Source: Nemania diffusa (Eukaryota; Ascomycota; Sordariomycetes; Xylariales; Xylariaceae). From it: a stretch of 64,000 nt of DNA. The stretch lies in assembly GCA_038501195.1 (NCBI GenBank), contig JBBPUQ010000005.1, positions 1,488,001 to 1,552,000 on the forward strand. Reading direction: 5' to 3'. The notes beneath the pieces were generated by a model, which saw nothing but the letters and a program-made list of their open reading frames with translations, was not told where the DNA came from and did no database searches. The translations under genes and the position numbers were made by a program. Below are positions 1 to 10,773 of this stretch, piece after piece. Numbering within the stretch: the stretch's first letter is position 1; each line of letters begins with the position of its first letter.

Positions 1-28
1 ACTAACAACATCCCCTCCCGCCTCACAG

Positions 29-330
29 TGAACACAGCAATGTGGCGCCACCCCATAACCGCAAAGCAGCTCCGCGTGCTCGAAGAAGAATGGGGCGTGG
101 GACCATCCGCCCCCAAGACGCAGCCCGACGACGGAGCAGCGCCAGACCCCCTATCCACATCCCAGGAACCAGACCAACCAGTCGCGACTGAAGACGAGGG
201 CGACGGCTGGTTCGAGGTCCTCCGTCCCCAGCGGAAAGTCCTGGCCTGCGGCGACGCCGGAGACGGCGCCATGGTCGAGTGGCCGCAGATCGTGGCCATC
301 ATTGAGGAGCGGCTTGGGTTAGGGGCATAA
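29..330 (+). CDS. Phosphopantothenoylcysteine decarboxylase, C-terminal exon (partial)
   Basis: 3' end of a flavoprotein that decarboxylates 4'-phospho-N-pantothenoylcysteine in coenzyme A synthesis (PPCDC/Hal3 family). The window opens inside an intron: a branch-like ACTAAC lies at 1-6 and the acceptor CAG at 26-28. The exon starts with TG, completing a Met codon split by the intron, so the protein reads M-NTAMWRHP, the family's PxMNxxMW substrate-binding motif. Further on, VLACGDAGDGAM is the conserved ACGDxGxGAM clamp, followed by the typical C-terminus ending EERLGL. A Pro/Asp/Glu-rich insert of about 45 residues lies between the two motifs; such inserts occur in Hal3-like proteins. The N-terminal FMN-binding part is outside the window. 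Family identity is secure; catalytic subunit versus Hal3-type regulatory paralogue cannot be decided here. Confidence 0.88.
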
Positions 331-1358
331 TGGAGTTACTGAGGAGTGGGGAGCAGATATCCATTTAGGTTACTATATGTTTCAAGTAGAAGGGGGCGAC
401 CCGACGTACGCGTAATCGAAGGCAACTCACTAAAAGGGGAAGCGACTATTCAGAGTGAGAAGGGATGGGCGCCCTTTCGTTATTAGTTCAACTGAGGAAC
501 AGGTTCATCCTGAGTATAAATAAAATCATGATGATTCCCATCCCAAGTTTTTCAAAGAACTACTCCAACAACCTAGTTTATACCATTTTCAACTACCAGG
601 TAATAGACATGAGAGTGTAGGGGGCTACAATAAGATTGTTTCATTTAGCCCTAAGATAGCTGAGGAGTATAAGATAGTCAGTCACTAGGCGCGAACCAAA
701 TCACCGAGACGACTGCAGTCGAGCACTGAATTATAAAACAAGGCAAATAGTATTTTTTAACCCCGGTTTCCACCGTTTTTAAATATGCTAGTGCTACAAG
801 TACAGGATTGTGCAATCGTCAATTCTTGGCAAACGTTCCCGCAAGATGATCAAACTCCATTTTCGCCTGATCGTGTCGTATGGTACAAGTGCAATGCAGT
901 ATAAAGCCACCCGAGAAACAATTGTGGCGTACCCCTTCCACATGAATTCGCCTGTCGAGAATAGAACCCGCCTAGGTTTATACACGGTAAAGTTTAACGT
1001 ATTTCTACCCCTTGCTGCGACTATCTCGCAACACCCAAACGTTGGTGAGGTTTTTTTGGCTTGCCTGTTTGCAAAATGCCTAAAATAATAAAGGTCCGTG
1101 TCAAAGAGCAAAGAGCAGAGACTCGAATAGCTCTGTGCCTTTGGCCGCAATATGAGCAGCCCAACCGGTTCCGGGGTTGTGCAAATCCGAAGATAAAAAC
1201 CACGCGACATTGATTAGTCGCATAGATGGTGAGTCGAGGTGTATTCCATTATATGCTCCCCATTTCAATATGCCTCGTTTTCACTGAACACAAATATCCA
1301 TCATATGAATGCCCCTCTTTGGAGTGTTGGAGGTGTCTTTATGTGGTGTCCGTAATGC
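331..1358. other. Intergenic, no gene seen
   Basis: Between the PPCDC stop and the 3' end of the CCCH protein. Short ORFs around 794-1210 lie on both strands over each other, have no recognisable motif and no splice-supported extension. Probably the two 3' UTRs plus spacer. Confidence 0.6.
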
Positions 1359-4067
1359 TTATTTAAGGTCGCTAGGGTCGTGTCGGAATGTACAGCTATC
1401 GCCCTTAGCACATTGACCTTTAGCCCAAAATGTACAAGGCTTGGTGCCGATGAGAGCACGATTGATACCCTTATGATCCTTTGTCCCACGATTGAAGTCC
1501 TTGCGATTTCCACGCTCGCCACTCTCTCGCTGGTACTGATACTCTTGCTTCTGTGAGCCATAGGCCCCCTCGTCATGCGACGCTCCATCGTACGGTTGAG
1601 AGTATTGGGCGCCATATGATTGAGCCTGGCTCTGTGCCCAGGCCTGCCAGTAGTTTGAGTCCAGAGTTGCTGCTTGAGTTGGCTGGGCCGATTGACCGAG
1701 GGTCGCTAAGAGAGTCGCCAGACTAGTATCGGGCTGAGCTGGTGGAGGCTGGGAGACCGCGGTGTTTTGAGCTACCTGAGGATTCTGCAACGCCTGGACT
1801 TGTTGCAGGATAGCTGCATATTGATCAGGAACTTGTGGAATAAGCTGGGGGTAGTTTTGGAGCTGCTGCGTCTGGGCTTGTGGCTGGGCTTGTGTCTGGT
1901 AAGCTGCGAAGTGACTAGCTTGAGATGCCTGACCAGGTAGTTCATGCCTATATCCAGCGTAGGTCTCGTGGACGTTGGTGGGAGCGGCAAGGAGGGGCGT
2001 CGCGTTCCTGTATTGGTCTATAATGTTCTGGATGATGGAGAATGCTTTTTGTACCTGCTCATCTCTGGTTCTAGGAGCTTCGACAATTTTCGGATGGGTT
2101 GGGTCATAGGGATTCGGATCAACATAGTTCCTTACTCGATCGGACTGGAGTAAAGTTAACACCTGAGCGTCCCGTTCTTCTTGGGTCATCATCCTAGTCC
2201 CGGTGGACAATTGTGGCTGTGCCGTATTCGGCTCAACGCTGGGGTAGGCTGACGCCGCACGATTGCCAGGGCTAGGGAAAAGCCCTAGGCGACGGAGCGC
2301 AGACTGGGAAGCCGAGACTGTTCCCAATTGTCTCGACTCCGACCAGCGTAGGTGGATTTCCCGTCTCTTTGGATCGTCTGCTAATAGAACCGCGTGCGTT
2401 GGTTGCACAATGGGCTCAGAGGTCTTTCTCGGGGGTGATCTAGGTGTATCGGGTATTTCTGATCGAGTTGTGTAAACATTCATCAATTCGCGATTTTCAT
2501 AGTCCTCCATGATCTTCTTTTGCTCTGAATTTATCTCACGAGAGCCGCCACGAGTAACGTAGTTCTTGTCTCTCTGGCTATTGTCCAGAAGGGAGTGGTC
2601 AAATGATTGAGGCGTAGCCCAAGGACGGATATCTGTCTCTGTTGGATTCCCATCGTCGTCTTCGTCCTCTCCCTCCTGCATATTACGTTGCATTTGCTTT
2701 AACATTTGCCCTTCTAATCGATTATCGCGGACATCTCGAATCATGTTACTAGCCCGACCTTCATCCTCGGTAGAATCGTGCTCGAAGAATCGGATCTGAG
2801 CTAATTCATCGTCGGGCTTCCACCTGACCGTTCGGCCTCTTCGTGCTTCTTTGCGTAATCTACGTAACCTCTCCTCTGGCGTTTCAGGGGCTTTTACTAG
2901 TCGTTCTTGTGGCTTCGGTTTTTCGGCCGGTTTAGCGATCTCCGCCAGCAAGCCACTGATAGTGGAAGATACCGATGACTGAGACTCTGGCTTTTTCGCA
3001 GGCGGTTTAGGAGCTGTGCGCGATTTGTTGAGAACCGTAGAGCCTGAAGGCCGAGGGCGTGGTTGCCCGTTGTGTGACATAGAATTCGGCAGAGTTGTGG
3101 AAGTCGAAACTGATGTGGAAATTGTCCTCCCAGTACCCGCTCCTCCAGTAGTGCCTTCTACTGCAAGCTTTTTTGTCACACGAGAATCGGCCTCTTCATC
3201 TCTAGGTCGTTTAATTGGCGACGCCCTGGGTGTAACTTTCTCGGCGTGATTAGCCACCTTCCTCGCGGAAAGTAAACCTGAGTAGGTTTTGGTCTCTTTT
3301 CTTGCTGTCTCTGGCACTGCCGGATTAGCAAGCTGAGTGGCCTGGACTTTCGGGCCAATACCGGTGCCTTTGGGAGCAGAAATCGTCATCTTTTGAGTAG
3401 AAGTAGCGTGGTTTTCTTTCATATTGTCGAGGGGTTTTTGTTTTAGTTGACTAGAAACCGTAGGCTTTTCGGCGGCATTCTTGGCAGTTCGCTCCTCGGC
3501 ATTTTTCGAAATCTGTGCCACAAGTTGCTTTCCCTCATCATCGAAGTTGTCGCGGTGCTTGTCTAAGACAGTGGATAATTTGACTTTATGGAAAACGTCC
3601 AAGTCCATTAGGGTAGCCGCAGAGATGAAACGCAGAATTGTTCGTGGAATCTCGGTATTGTATGACTTATTCGCGAATTGGCGGCTTAAAGCGATTGTTA
3701 ACCCTGACATCAGTTTCATGTGCTGTCCCATGTTTCTTAGTGTTTCCTCATCGCCGAACTCAAGTGCAGTCTCAAGCGATAGACGAACGAGATCATACTT
3801 CTGTTCAATAGCAGCTTGGAGTTGCGATGATTGGCTTTTGGGGGCATTAGACTTTTGCTCTCTTAAGACCTTCGCCTCTGCGCATATGTCAACAACATAT
3901 TTGCCAAAGTCAGCTACTCTTCGGCCTATAACTTTAGACCAAGGATCCTCCTTCTCCCCCTGAGAAACGGAACTTTGGTCGGTACCGAACTCGTGTCGAA
4001 TGATCTTTACGACATCATATTGGACGCCCTTGGCAGGGTCCATTGGTCGAGTCTCCAAAGCCATTAT
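1359..4067 (-). CDS. PNUTS/Ppn1-like PP1-binding CCCH zinc-finger protein (probable last exon)
   Basis: A 901-residue reading frame from the ATG at 4064. The N-terminal ~200 residues are helical and resemble a TFIIS N-terminal/LW-type domain. The middle is disordered and basic. Residues 411-415 read RTVRW, an RVxF-type protein phosphatase 1 docking motif, followed by an acidic FFEHDSTEDE stretch as in vertebrate PNUTS (PPP1R10). A Q-rich tail follows, and a CCCH finger closes the protein (C877-x7-C885-x5-C891-x3-H895). This order (N-terminal LW-like domain, RVxF, C-terminal CCCH) is that of PNUTS and S. pombe Ppn1, a PP1 regulator in the cleavage/polyadenylation and termination machinery. The ATG follows a branch point and acceptor (CTAAC...GGTAG, AG at 4069-4068) and the frame stays open to that acceptor, so this is probably the third exon of a longer gene starting at 5954. 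Family call is by motif order, not alignment. Confidence 0.75.
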   Translation of the reverse strand: MMALETRPMDPAKGVQYDVVKIIRHEFGTDQSSVSQGEKEDPWSKVIGRRVADFGKYVVDICAEAKVLREQKSNAPKSQSSQLQAAIEQKYDLVRLSLETALEFGDEETLRNMGQHMKLMSGLTIALSRQFANKSYNTEIPRTILRFISAATLMDLDVFHKVKLSTVLDKHRDNFDDEGKQLVAQISKNAEERTAKNAAEKPTVSSQLKQKPLDNMKENHATSTQKMTISAPKGTGIGPKVQATQLANPAVPETARKETKTYSGLLSARKVANHAEKVTPRASPIKRPRDEEADSRVTKKLAVEGTTGGAGTGRTISTSVSTSTTLPNSMSHNGQPRPRPSGSTVLNKSRTAPKPPAKKPESQSSVSSTISGLLAEIAKPAEKPKPQERLVKAPETPEERLRRLRKEARRGRTVRWKPDDELAQIRFFEHDSTEDEGRASNMIRDVRDNRLEGQMLKQMQRNMQEGEDEDDDGNPTETDIRPWATPQSFDHSLLDNSQRDKNYVTRGGSREINSEQKKIMEDYENRELMNVYTTRSEIPDTPRSPPRKTSEPIVQPTHAVLLADDPKRREIHLRWSESRQLGTVSASQSALRRLGLFPSPGNRAASAYPSVEPNTAQPQLSTGTRMMTQEERDAQVLTLLQSDRVRNYVDPNPYDPTHPKIVEAPRTRDEQVQKAFSIIQNIIDQYRNATPLLAAPTNVHETYAGYRHELPGQASQASHFAAYQTQAQPQAQTQQLQNYPQLIPQVPDQYAAILQQVQALQNPQVAQNTAVSQPPPAQPDTSLATLLATLGQSAQPTQAATLDSNYWQAWAQSQAQSYGAQYSQPYDGASHDEGAYGSQKQEYQYQRESGERGNRKDFNRGTKDHKGINRALIGTKPCTFWAKGQCAKGDSCTFRHDPSDLK

Positions 4068-4406
4068 CTACCGGAGTGAAACCAAGTTAGTTCAATACTA
4101 TTTAAACGATATAAAAGTATATTTATACAGGAAAAACTAGGCCGTGCATTTAGAAGAAACAATGCACGACCTCTGGTAACAGAACTAACTAGCGAGCGAA
4201 CTGGGGAGTGAAATCAAGGAATTTGGTGTAGGGTGAAAGGTTAAAGTTCAACTAGGCAAGCAAGGTGTTGGTTGCCGTAGCGCTAGTAAATAGACAAGAT
4301 ACCTAGCGAAGTAGTAACCATAGGGGAGTTTCATGCTGCGGGGTATTGTATATAGCCTACTAACGCTTTTATAGGGGGGTAGGTAATGAATGGAATGACA
4401 ACTGAC

Positions 4407-5954
4407 CTGCTGAACAATGAGCTCCTGGGGGTCATCCTCGTCGCTCGATTCGGTAAGACTTTCGCTGTCATAGTCTGCTGTGTCTGATCTGCCTGTCGCA
4501 CGGTTCTTTCCAGCTTTCAATGCACCTACTGTGAAGGTCAATACACGCGCCAACGGCCTAGAATATGATTTCTACTTACCAGCTTTACCGGTTATTCTTT
4601 TCTTCTCACTCTCCAGGGTTGCCTTTCTGCCCTCCAGCTTTTTCAAATCGTCGGTGCAGTTTTTATGCTCCTCAGACCCACTCGATGTAGCTTTCATCTG
4701 TTCTTTAGTTTTATCGATGTTTTCGCTAATATCTTTAAGCTCCTCAACGATAGGTCGCACATATTCTCGAAGTGTTTCGCAAGGTAGAGGCTCTGGAAGT
4801 AGTGGCAGAAGACGTGTTCCGTTTCGATTATCGCCAGCAACGTGTGGCTTGACTCCTGGGGTATTTGTGACTATCTGCCGTCGCACATTCGCTCCTAAAA
4901 AAAGATTTGGGCACCCTTTAATAGACTTCCATCCGTCCCCAGGTTTTCCCGCCCTAGGGAAAACAATCGTGGAATCATTGGGAGTAACATTAGCTATGGC
5001 TGTACTCGGCTTCGATGCAACCCTTGACAGATCAGTCATAGGTGGACGCGGTACTGAAGGTGGTGCATCGCGAGTTGAAACCGTTGCTAGCGAAGCACTA
5101 CCCAGTCTTTGGGCTTGGCCCTGAGATGACCAAGCCACCGGATGGAGGGCTGCTCCAGTAGGGCCTCGAGATGGTGTTGGAGTCACATTACTCTTCCCAG
5201 ATACAAGGGCCGCAGAAAATGGTACTTGGGTTGGATATCCATGTCGAATTTCGTTGCTCTGTGGTGTCTGGTAAGTTCCACCATAAGCTTGAGGCTGATA
5301 TGAAGTGGCTGGGTCCTGATATGAGGATTGGCTTTGTTCGGACTTGGGTGTTGACGATTGTGCGGGCGAAGCCGTTGCCATCCGGAGGAGAGATGGGTTA
5401 CCCCCATACAAGTGCTGCCCTTGGGAATAAGGATCCGACGAGCCATGCTGGGATTGTGACTCTACCCAAGAATTCCGCTGAAAATCGTCCAACCCAACGT
5501 GCTGCTGTGGTTGCCCAAAGTCAGGGTAATGCCCAACAATTTCTTGCGGATGGTACGGTCGGAAGTTCAAGTTCTGGTTATTGCCATAGGGGACATTTGG
5601 CTGTTGATAGTCGTTGGTGTGAGGCTGCCCTACCGCTTGGGCTGGACCTAAGGATCTGGTGTCATGAGAAAAGGTAGGTTGGCTCTCTACTCCGAAGCCT
5701 ATGTTGGAGTACTGTTGCTGAGGCGGGTAGTGCCCATGGCCTTGCTGGTATGAATTCGCATTCGGAGGATAGCTATTATGTTCGTAAGGGATGTCATGGC
5801 TCACCGGGCCTTCGATGTATGAACCCGTGGTATGGTCTACATGTCTCACGAAGCCACCATCATTGCCGTTTGCATTATTGCCATCCATTACTGAGCCAAC
5901 TGAGCCAATCGCCCAGCCAGCAGCCCCGTGCTGGGCCATACCGGGAGTGGACAA
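4407..5954 (-). CDS. Q/N/G/P-rich N-terminal exons, probably of the PNUTS-like gene
   Basis: Exon 5954-4580 starts with ATG and encodes about 300 disordered residues rich in Gln, Asn, Gly, Pro and Tyr. Then comes a better ordered block (DGWKSIKGCPNLFLGANVRR) and a Lys/Glu-rich coiled coil ending near 4580. A strong donor (GTAAGT, 4579-4574) and an acceptor at 4530-4529 define a 51-nt intron. Exon 4528-4407 continues in frame to an acidic stretch (SDTADYDSESLTESSDEDDP) and the donor CAG/GTCAGT. Without another splice the frame runs about 50 poor residues to a stop at 4248. With the acceptor at 4069-4068 (339-nt intron) it enters the PNUTS-like frame in phase 0, giving a 1,401-residue protein. 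I favour the joined model. If separate, this is an uncharacterised fungal protein. A CACGTG box lies about 25 bp upstream of the ATG. Confidence 0.6.
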
Positions 5955-8900
5955 CTTCGTTCAATGACAAGGTTGTCACGTGACCTTAAGTAGTGTTAGC
6001 GGGGTGCATGCCAAGATTTTGACTGGGACGGAGTGCACCTATCAGGCAGCTATTGATGACCCGGTGCAGTGGCACCCACCAACAACAGTAAGCCGGAATT
6101 CTTGTTGGCCAGGACAAGCTGAATAACACAATGATTTAAATTCAGAGGGTTTCAATGACCAGAAGACGTGGGCACAGGTGTAGAATTGCCTTATATGTGG
6201 TAATGGCGCAAGACTAGGGATGAAGTTGTTCAAAGTTAGGAAACCTGGGTGTGTGTCTAACAGAGATGGTTGGGGTGCCAAGATTTCTGCAAGTTTACTG
6301 GCCGAAAGAGGAATGGTCCGGAAATCTGCAAAACGCAATGATCAGCTTCAGCTACCCTGGAGTCTGTTAGGTCAGCATGGAGGGAAAAAAACAGGCTTAA
6401 AGATGCAAGATGTGTTGTGGAATTGTATAAGTTTTAAAGAGGAGAGGTTGGTGTGAAGTTTATGCGTGGGTAAAAAGAGAATAGGGCCCAAGTAGCCTGG
6501 GTACACAAGTTGCAAGACAGCAAGTTTGACAGAAATGCACTTTATGGTGTGTTGAGCCTCCACGGCGATCTGTTGCTGTTGTTTAACCATCGCCGAGATG
6601 AGTGGTGTGGGCTACCCAGGTCATCGTCCCAGCAATCCTGGCTGGCACAACAGCAGAGGATCAACTGCGCTATAGAGCCTACAAGCTCTTGAAATCATTA
6701 AAGAATTGAATATCCCAGCGGCAACAGACATGCCAGCACATGGCGCAAGCCCTTCAGGAGTTGATGTGGTGTTAAACTGCATAATGCGTGGAGTGCATAT
6801 TGCTGGTTGAAGTCCTCCGGTCTAAGCCAAGTTGACTAGTCCCTGGACTGCTCGGATCCTGTACCACCTGATGACTGATTGAAGGGCGAGATGGGTGAAG
6901 AGATGAACGGAGCACTCTAGCAAGCACCCAAGCATGCCTGCATACAAATGACATTGCTTGATTTGTTGGTGCGAGGCTCTCGCTTTTCACATTCAAGGGG
7001 CGACCGAAGTGATGCGCAAGTCTTTCAGCTCTCTCCTGGCTCTTATGGGCTTCCCACTTGCTCTAATTGTGCCCTGGTGGCCTCCAGGGTTGGGAAATAT
7101 GAAGGGGTTTTAGGGGTCACTGATGATATGGGCATTTCGGGATAAATAGGGTTGGGATATCCTATGCAGCCAGGGCCTACCAGACTCTACTCTGGTCTCC
7201 AATAGTCTCTTAGAGGTGCATTTATACCTGTAAGTGTAGCAGACTTCATTGCTTGCTGCCATGGCTAGTCCCCCCCATTTTGCTCCAAGTCTCCCGGCCT
7301 AACAACCTGCAATTCACTTTCGCAGGCTGAGGCCGGAATTTCGGGGACTGGAGGGGAAACAGCCAATGACAAGGGATCAACAAACGCCAGCCGGCACTCA
7401 TAATACAGGAACCTTGCTTTCGCGATCGCACCTCAATAGAATTTAATGCCCACACAGAAAGTGACGCTCCAAAGTTTGGCAAAGGAAAAAAAAAAATCGA
7501 AATAAGGGGGAGGGGGATTGGTTTTCAGCATACCCTTAATTGATTCTGATCATTCCAGCCCTTAATCAACAACACTGCGGCCGCGATTGCTACTGATTAT
7601 GTAGTCGTCAAAAGTAGTAGAAGGCCTAGCATACTCCGTTATGCTCTCTTAAGTGAGAGTAGTAAGTTTACAGCATGGATACTTATTTTCGCATTTAATT
7701 AATGAGAAAAGTGATCTGTGAGTCTATCTCGTGATTATTGAACAATGTGAGACGGTCCTAGGTCGAAGAAGTATAGCTGCCGATGTTGGAGTTGATGGGG
7801 AGGAGATGGTTGATTGACGTGTGGCCTAATGGCTAGAGATTGCAGAAAGCGACGCGACCGAGAATAAGACGGCGCTAGAAATGAGCGACAAAGAGATAGC
7901 CCTACGGGACGACCCTTTCAACTATTTAAAATTCAAGGAATGGAGCACAAGTAATAACTCACTAGCCCGGAGCACATAAAGCCAGCGTGCACCTCAAAAG
8001 GAGTTGATGGTGATGGATGAGAGTAGGTTAGGTAGAAAGGTGAAGGAGGAAGAATGGCGATGAGCTGGACAGAGTGGCTCAAAGCGGATTTTTGAAGAAA
8101 GGGAGCAGGTGGAGAGTACCTAATGTTTTAGGTACCGACCTAGGTAGTGTCTAGCTAAGATTGCTAAGTAGATACCTACCTAGGCTAGGTACCTTTCCTA
8201 GGTACTTCACTGCTGAAAGAGAGAGATAAAAAAAGCTAACCCTTTAGATAAAAGTAGGGGCGATTGGGGGCTCCACGGTTGGGGCTTCTTTCTAATTTTA
8301 TAGCCAACTGCGACTGTGTGACAGGGACTACCTATGCAGCTGTCAATACTCTCGGTCCTACTCTAGTACTTAGTTACTTACCTTTCATTGGCCACTTCCG
8401 GTAAGTAGAGAGGGATGCGCTAACCGAAAACCTTTGAAACATGGGTAGCAATAGCATGCCGGTACCTACATATGTAGGGTACCTAACTAGATGCCAGTCG
8501 ATACAGCTGTCAGACAGGTGACACATAACAGGAACAGCGATTCTGATTAGGTAATCTACCGGGAAAAGAGATGCGTCTGCAATACCGATACATACCTGCA
8601 TCAGATGGTAACATTATCTAGAAAGAAAAGAGGCGAAATGCCATATCAGTAGCTAGCTTATTCGTCAGAATCTAGGTTGTAGCTGGTATAAAGTTGAAGG
8701 TTGTAGATGAGTTGTGACACAGAAAACGCCGTGACACGTTTAGGTTATGCAAAAGGTTTTGGTGTAGAAAGCACACGGATAGGCGACAACTTAGGTACCG
8801 AACTCTTTTGGCATACCGCGAATATGCGGTAGGTACATGTAAAACCCTAAGGATGACCCCCCAAATTCTAGAATCGAGCCAGAAACTTTGAAAACTATTG

Positions 8901-9158
8901 TGTGTAACATATGGACATGTCCGGAGTTCCACTCTGGTCACAATATAAACATATAGCTCAATCTTCGAGTTTCGAAAATGTCGATACTCCTCAGAGCTTA
9001 ACCTACTCTACAATAATCCTATGGTAGATCAGAGTCTATCTTGTTTTTTAAGCCAGAACCAATCGATTTCCAGCTATAAGAGCTTAACCAAAATATTATC
9101 AAGCTTCGCGTTCAATGGTATAAAGTAAACCTAAGGGGGCACCACCCTATTCCTACCT
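5955..9158. other. Long intergenic region with a CACGTG box
   Basis: About 3.2 kb with no supportable gene: reading frames are under 100 codons and lack motifs or spliceable partners. Near 5976-5981 is a palindromic CACGTG, placed as a promoter element of the Q-rich/PNUTS-like gene. 7480-7520 holds A- and G-rich tracts. The block at 8125-8215 is a cluster of CCTAGGTA-type words, listed separately. Confidence 0.55.
8125..8215. repeat. Cluster of TAGGTACC/CCTAGGTA words
   Basis: Near-palindromic words TAGGTACC, CCTAGGTAG, TACCTACCTAGG and CTAGGTACC recur several times within 90 bp. The same vocabulary appears in other gaps (about 11385-11405, 19440-19560, 19700-19810, 29878-29890, 41395-41430). 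The words seem confined to non-coding DNA. Function unknown. Confidence 0.6.
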
Positions 9159-9159
9159 G

Positions 9160-9167
9160 TATAAAAG
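9160..9167 (+). promoter_or_regulatory. TATA box of the small secreted protein gene
   Basis: TATAAAAG about 100 bp upstream of the ATG at 9259, followed by a C/T-rich initiator-like stretch (9178-9240). This is a clean core promoter and supports the small ORF downstream as a real gene. Confidence 0.55.
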
Positions 9168-9258
9168 GGTACACAGTCCTCCCTTTCAGCGTTGTATTCT
9201 CTCCAACACGACCAATTTTAAACACAATCTCCGACTCCATTTAAATGCCGATTCCAAG

Positions 9259-9606
9259 ATGGTGTCATTCCGGGCGATATCAGCTACGGTAGCCATGTTC
9301 AGCATGGTGCCATCAGCACTCGTTATTCACACACCTTTACCAGACTCCGGCGCTGTCCCAAAGGTGGACATGCCGTCCGGCGAGAGCTCTTGCGAAATCA
9401 TAATGTCAGATCAGGGATGCTGTCTCGTCACGGACACTGATCTCTGCGAAAAGCATGCCACCCTCCATCAAGTAGCGTTTGATAGCAAGCTAACCAGATC
9501 GTGGCAGGGTATCGGAATTCGACGGATTCCTGTACAAAATGCCGATAAGTTACCGAACTCAGATCGAAGCTCATTGCACACACCAACGATGTTCGGATTG
9601 GGCTAA
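9259..9606 (+). CDS. Small secreted cysteine-containing protein, candidate effector-like
   Basis: A 115-residue frame with an N-terminal signal peptide (hydrophobic segment at residues 7-23, plausible cleavage after a Ser-Ala). The mature part has Cys near residues 48, 57, 58 and 66. A TATA box sits 100 bp upstream. No family recognised. The 3' end is uncertain: splicing GTACAA (9532) to CTAAG (ending 9607) would join residue 91 to a second frame running to 9766 that contains a transmembrane segment (VVMAFLCLSIIPIGCGIL) and a short basic tail. That would make a single-pass membrane protein of about 144 residues. Donor and acceptor are both weak, so the unspliced secreted form is the default. 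Confidence 0.45.
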   Translation: MVSFRAISATVAMFSMVPSALVIHTPLPDSGAVPKVDMPSGESSCEIIMSDQGCCLVTDTDLCEKHATLHQVAFDSKLTRSWQGIGIRRIPVQNADKLPNSDRSSLHTPTMFGLG

Positions 9607-10008
9607 GGAGAGAGAAAGATTAGATAGGATGGAAACTGACCGAATCGGTGCTGAATGGGTAGTAATGGCCTTCTTATGCCTATCCATTATACCTATCGGT
9701 TGTGGGATCTTGCGTGCGATCGTACATAGAGGAAAGAGCGGCGAATACGAGTTCGTTAAATCCTGATGGGCCCTAGGGTCTTACTAGAAAAATACCCCTT
9801 CACTATTATGAAATTCTCGAATACGCATAAATTTCCAGGGGCTTGTCAGGATGGTAAGGCAGCTCGTTGATAATGATCAAGTACGCGCAGGGTTGACTAT
9901 TTACTGGCTCTGCAATAGTGTCTCGCTAGAATATTCAGGACAAGTGCATTGGTACTCCGGCTAGAGAGAGATATGCTACGTCATGATTTTAGCATAGATT
10001 TAATCTTA

Positions 10009-10773
10009 TCATTTGATTCCAATAGAACTTAGAAAGATTTCCTTCTGTTGTGGACTCACGATGCTCTGCGCGACGTCGCTCATTGACTCGACTTCGTAAA
10101 TACCTGCCCCGTGCTTGAACTGCCAGGTCTCAGACGGTACTCGACCGTCGTCAGTGTCGTACCGAATCTGGAAAGCCTGCCATCTCTGGTTCCGTAGATC
10201 TAGCACGTGAGAATCGACAGCGCTTCTCTCGCCCGAGAATATCAACACTCCTGGATAGCCCGGCTTCGTAACGCCGGAGATCTTTGAGCCTGCTATCAGC
10301 GGATTCAAGGCCAGTTTGCGCTTATTTGTGTTGAGGAGATGATGCAACCAGATGATGACGGTCCTATTGGCAGGCACATTGCGTCTCTCGAGTTCAGATT
10401 GTCCTGAGCTCTGTGTAGTGGCTAGTAGACCTAAATTTTCCTGGGACGACACCAAATCTTTAAAAGCTAGTAATAAAACGTCTAGAACCTCCTCGCCCGT
10501 AGAAGCTCCAATAGAGAAAAACGCAGCCTTCGCAGCAGACCTCAAGTCTTCCTTATCGTGTCCAGTGGCAGAGATGACTTCAGGTGATCCATCTAAGGGG
10601 TATGAGTCTGGCAGCCGGAGCAGTAGAACCGCGGTAGGTTTCCCGCTAGATATGTCGTCGCAATGCGAATACTTCAGCTCCCGGGCTTTAGGGGAATAGC
10701 TCAAAGACTCGGGATACATTGCAAGTAGCAGAGCTAGCTCGGCTTCGCATCGCTCGGCTGCTTCCGTTGCCAT
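10009..10773 (-). CDS. RWD domain protein with C-terminal Prp3_C/DUF1115 domain (RWDD2-like)
   Basis: Single-exon 254-residue protein. Residues ~5-110 form an RWD domain: an acidic helix (AERCEAELALLLAMYPESL), a strand of the LLLRLPDSYPL type, then a helical segment. Residues ~135-245 match the DUF1115/Prp3 C-terminal fold, recognisable by WLHHLLNTNKRK, SGVTKPGYPGVLIFSG and WQAFQIRYD. This two-domain order is that of the RWDD2A/B family, whose function is poorly known; the C-terminal domain is shared with splicing factor Prp3. Length is normal for the family. Start chosen at the first ATG, directly before the RWD helix. Confidence 0.82.
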   Translation of the reverse strand: MATEAAERCEAELALLLAMYPESLSYSPKARELKYSHCDDISSGKPTAVLLLRLPDSYPLDGSPEVISATGHDKEDLRSAAKAAFFSIGASTGEEVLDVLLLAFKDLVSSQENLGLLATTQSSGQSELERRNVPANRTVIIWLHHLLNTNKRKLALNPLIAGSKISGVTKPGYPGVLIFSGERSAVDSHVLDLRNQRWQAFQIRYDTDDGRVPSETWQFKHGAGIYEVESMSDVAQSIVSPQQKEIFLSSIGIK

